From positions 1 through 33,947 of the forward strand of contig CAJUFP010000045.1 of the NCBI GenBank assembly GCA_910585645.1: DNA of 33,947 nucleotides. Direction: 5' to 3'. The DNA comes from an uncultured Hungatella sp. GTDB lineage: Bacteria; Bacillota; Clostridia; Lachnospirales; Lachnospiraceae. The translations under genes were made by a program, and so were the position numbers. Numbering within the stretch: the first letter of the stretch is position 1; each line of letters starts with the position of its first letter. The notes under the pieces were generated by a model. It was not told the DNA's origin and did not search any database. It was given only the letters and a program-made list of their open reading frames with translations. Shown here piece by piece: positions 31,703 to 33,947 of this stretch.

Positions 31703-32365
31703 CTATCTGGCAATCAAATTAAAAATGGACTCCAATCTTCCTGCCATCGCCTTTTCATCATTCAAATACTCTTTAAACGCGAAGAATGTCAAACTGTCCA
31801 TAGTGGAATGACCATTTGTCAGCTGCTCACTCATGTAATTCAAATCCCTTATATACTGCAGCAAGTTTCCCTGAACATTTCCATACATATTAAAGTGTCC
31901 AAATCCTCTTTCTGTATCACCCTGACTTACAGATGTCCTAACCACGCCGGGAACCATTGGTTTTACATGTTGTGAAATCACATCTTTTATAGAAATAGCA
32001 TTCATATTTGTCAGGTCAGCCATAAGGTCGTAATAATCCTGTTTACTCATATCAGAAAGGTCATAGGTGGATCGCAGGTAATCAATCTGCTCCCCGGTCA
32101 GTTTTGAGGTTCCATCCGCGTCCCAATTTAAAGGTTTATCTGTAGAGACTCCCCCACCCATCAGGATACCAAAATCCTTATCCCGATTCTTTTCAATCCA
32201 CGCATCAATTCCATCGGATTGATTTTTAGAATTCTGTTTATTTTCTTCCGCGGCCATGATACTCTTATCCAAAAGAGATTCCGCTTTCTGACCATAGACA
32301 GATTTCTGTGACCGGGCAGTGGATCTTACCTGATTGTTTCTGGGCATATTAAAAGATACCTGCAT
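31703..32365 (-). CDS. Unknown 220-residue protein
   Basis: No family recognised. Residues 1-50 are Ser/Asn/Gln-rich and probably disordered. Residues ~88-125 (LTGEQIDYLRSTYDLSDMSKQDYYDLMADLTNMNAIS) resemble a helical module that I associate with uncharacterised Lachnospiraceae proteins. The C-terminal helix ends LESIFNLIAR. There is no signal peptide or membrane helix. AGGAGG eight bases before ATG 32365 is a strong ribosome binding site. It lies 31 bp downstream of the membrane protein gene and is probably cotranscribed. Confidence 0.65.
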   Translation of the reverse strand: MQVSFNMPRNNQVRSTARSQKSVYGQKAESLLDKSIMAAEENKQNSKNQSDGIDAWIEKNRDKDFGILMGGGVSTDKPLNWDADGTSKLTGEQIDYLRSTYDLSDMSKQDYYDLMADLTNMNAISIKDVISQHVKPMVPGVVRTSVSQGDTERGFGHFNMYGNVQGNLLQYIRDLNYMSEQLTNGHSTMDSLTFFAFKEYLNDEKAMAGRLESIFNLIAR

Positions 32366-32396
32366 TATAATAACCTCCTAAAAAACATTATAATTT

Positions 32397-33593
32397 TTAG
32401 ATCATTGACACAAATCTTGTTTTAATGGATGTAAAATTTACTATTATGAAAACACAAAACAAAATAAACATATTCATCAATACTACATCTCTGTAAATAC
32501 GATGAATAAATATAACCTGCAAAGTCTGCGAAATAAGAAAACTTAATATATATATCTTTCCATAATTCCATACCGCTTTTATATCATATAGCTTTTCTGC
32601 ATGTAAAAAACAACGTATCTCCGCCTTCATATATCTTTTTATCACCGCAATCAGTAAGACAAAGCAAATAAATATCACTATAACTATCGACAGTTTATTC
32701 TCTCTTACTTTATAAATTAAATCAAGATTTTTAACCAACAATTCATCTATGCCTACAATTGAAAACTCAATAAAACCTGTCGAATTAGCTATATCACGAA
32801 TCTCACTCAGAAAATCTTTTGTATTAGATTCCGTAACTATGTCGGAGTTAATCATATTAAAATAGAGCATTCCTTCAAATCGAAAATCATCTTGCGACAC
32901 CTTCCAAGTTTGGATAGGATATGGTATTATTATATAATTTGATATATCAAACTTCGGATCCGTTTTATAGTATATAAATGACATATCTTCCAGTATTCCA
33001 ACTACCTCAAATTTAAAATCCTTTATCAAATAACTCCCAATAATAATATCTCCAATATCATATATCCCTTCATAATTTGAACCAAGCACTACAGGTAACG
33101 TCTGGTTTTCATAACTAATCTCTTCCCAATTAAAAGTTTTCCCTTTTTTCACTTTCAGCCCATAATATTCAAAAGCAATATTATTTATTTGTAACGCTTT
33201 TATTGACGGAGTAGTAGTTTTAAATTCTTCTAAAAACGCGTCACTATTATAATAAAACTGCCTTTCTCCCTTAAAATCGTCTATATTTACAGGTTGCGTA
33301 TACAAAGATAATAATTTTGCATTTTCCATTTTAGTGATACTGTTATAAAACTCTCCCAAACTATTTAGACGCTGTTCATCATGTCTAAACGCTTTAAATG
33401 AGTCGTCATCAAACAAGTTGTCAATTAATGAATATCGCTGTTCTCCAATTGAAATGCTATTTGTATTTGTAAATTTGAATACGCAAAAAAGTGTGGATAC
33501 TAATCCAACAAAAAACAAAAATACAGAAAGCAGAAACACACATATAATATCGCCTCTATTTTCTTTGACAAAAACGCCAATTCTTTCTTTCAT
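32397..33593 (-). CDS. FtsX/MacB-like membrane protein (ABC permease-type)
   Basis: 398 residues. One N-terminal membrane helix (about 17-40), an outside domain of ~250 residues, then three helices in the last ~100 residues (IVIVIFICFVLLIAVI, YILSFLISQTLQVIFI, MFILFCVFIIVNF). This is the MacB/FtsX layout, one permease half. The outside part (LPVVLGSNYEGIYDIGDIII, FKFEVVGILEDMSFIYY) matches MacB-type periplasmic core features. No ATP-binding partner is visible in the window. Such proteins occur in bacteriocin export or immunity and in lipoprotein release; the role here is open. The gene is strongly AT-rich. Confidence 0.65.
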   Translation of the reverse strand: MKERIGVFVKENRGDIICVFLLSVFLFFVGLVSTLFCVFKFTNTNSISIGEQRYSLIDNLFDDDSFKAFRHDEQRLNSLGEFYNSITKMENAKLLSLYTQPVNIDDFKGERQFYYNSDAFLEEFKTTTPSIKALQINNIAFEYYGLKVKKGKTFNWEEISYENQTLPVVLGSNYEGIYDIGDIIIGSYLIKDFKFEVVGILEDMSFIYYKTDPKFDISNYIIIPYPIQTWKVSQDDFRFEGMLYFNMINSDIVTESNTKDFLSEIRDIANSTGFIEFSIVGIDELLVKNLDLIYKVRENKLSIVIVIFICFVLLIAVIKRYMKAEIRCFLHAEKLYDIKAVWNYGKIYILSFLISQTLQVIFIHRIYRDVVLMNMFILFCVFIIVNFTSIKTRFVSMI

Positions 33594-33681
33594 ATGTTTA
33601 TATTGTCTCCCAAATTAATAACTAACTATATAACTGCCTTTCTATCCAGAAAACAAATGATAATAACCAAAATCCAAATAT

Positions 33682-33690
33682 ATTATAGCA
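33682..33690 (-). promoter_or_regulatory. Extended -10 promoter of the FtsX-like gene
   Basis: Minus-strand TGCTATAAT (33682-33690) is a TGn-extended -10 about 90 bp before the ATG. No clear -35. The rest of 33594-33834 is AT-rich and shows no further gene. Confidence 0.5.
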
Positions 33691-33834
33691 ATTTAATGCG
33701 CATTGGATTTATTTTACATTCATTTTGTTAATTTTTTAGGTGTATTTTCTACTGTTTCATGCCATTTATTTCTCATATTTTTGATATTATCTTAAGTTTC
33801 AGACCAAACAGGTATCACATGGTACCATTTAACT

Positions 33835-33947
33835 TTACAAGCCAAATGTTCGATACAACCATGCTTTACTATCAACCAACATATGCAAAATCCTAACTAT
33901 GTAAATGGTGTCCTCCTCTATCACATAATAAATCTTATAATTGCGAT
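33835..33947 (-). CDS. RelE/ParE-family toxin, 3' end (partial)
   Basis: The window edge cuts this gene. The last 36 residues before the TAA (33835-33837) read RNYKIYYVIEEDTIYIVRIL, then HMLVDSKAWLYRTFGL. This is the C-terminal beta strand pair of RelE/ParE-like toxins, whose consensus is (R/N)YRIxYxVxxDxIxIxxVxH. RelE relatives cut mRNA at the ribosome and ParE relatives poison gyrase; the fragment does not distinguish them. Its start and the expected antitoxin gene would be upstream of the transcript, beyond base 33947. It is the last gene before an AT-rich stretch leading to the FtsX-like gene. Confidence 0.75.
   Translation of the reverse strand, partial: RNYKIYYVIEEDTIYIVRILHMLVDSKAWLYRTFGL

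Noticed and set aside
1..33947. CRISPR array, tRNA or rRNA genes, complete insertion sequence
   Set aside because: No regularly spaced repeats, no cloverleaf or ribosomal sequence, and no intact transposase were seen; only the recombinase and Rpn fragments remain.

Overview
The window looks like chromosomal DNA from a gut-type Clostridia member, most likely Lachnospiraceae. I base this on AGGAGG-type ribosome binding sites, TTGACA/TATAAT promoters, and typical families of that group (YkgJ, Rpn, AAA-ATPase_like/PD-(D/E)XK, DUF1016, DUF2304, DUF2142). The genus cannot be fixed from sequence alone. Base composition is patchy. The polysaccharide locus is comparatively GC-rich, while 888-1679, 5.5-8.9 kb, 24.3-25.4 kb and 31-33.9 kb are clearly AT-richer and look acquired.

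Region 1 (1-9.1 kb) is an accessory island. It starts with a YkgJ-type cysteine-cluster protein. Next comes a strong promoter, a ~170-nt structured RNA, a perfect terminator, and then a small BECR-fold (PBECR4-like) nuclease with its own ribosome binding site and a GTG start. This layout resembles a type III toxin-antitoxin locus or an attenuated leader. A radical SAM gene is followed by a scar: an acyl carrier protein 3' end joined to a tyrosine-recombinase fragment in another frame, next to a 5'-truncated Rpn nuclease. After the scar lies a compact three-gene operon (61-aa protein, RelA/SpoT-domain nucleotide pyrophosphokinase, 176-aa unknown). Next to it is an AAA-ATPase plus subtilase pair matching the IetAS defence/toxin-antitoxin architecture. 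That pair has an extended -10 promoter and an exact 10-bp direct repeat with a 21-bp period.

Region 2 (9.1-14.2 kb), all on the minus strand, holds a three-gene unit (WG-repeat membrane protein, zinc-ribbon membrane protein, unknown 119-aa protein). It also holds an AAA-ATPase_like/PD-(D/E)XK protein downstream of a nitroreductase.

Region 3 (14.25-28.75 kb) is a surface-polysaccharide operon read on the minus strand from a promoter near 28.8 kb. In transcription order it encodes a sugar aminotransferase, GT2, flippase, (inserted DUF1016 nuclease), GT2, DUF2304, DUF2142, RmlC epimerase, ABC permease, ABC ATPase with a sugar-binding tail, and a 1326-residue fusion of methyltransferase, kinase-like domain, coiled coil, GT2 and GT4. 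The DUF1016 gene sits between two diverged copies of the flippase 3' end.

Region 4 (28.9-33.95 kb) has a divergent LysR/aldo-keto reductase pair. It is followed by an AT-rich segment with a small DUF6809-like protein, a divergent ribbon-helix-helix protein too short for ordinary ORF cut-offs, a perfect 17-bp-arm palindrome between them, two unknown genes (one an FtsX/MacB-like membrane protein), and the 3' end of a RelE/ParE-family toxin running off the window edge.
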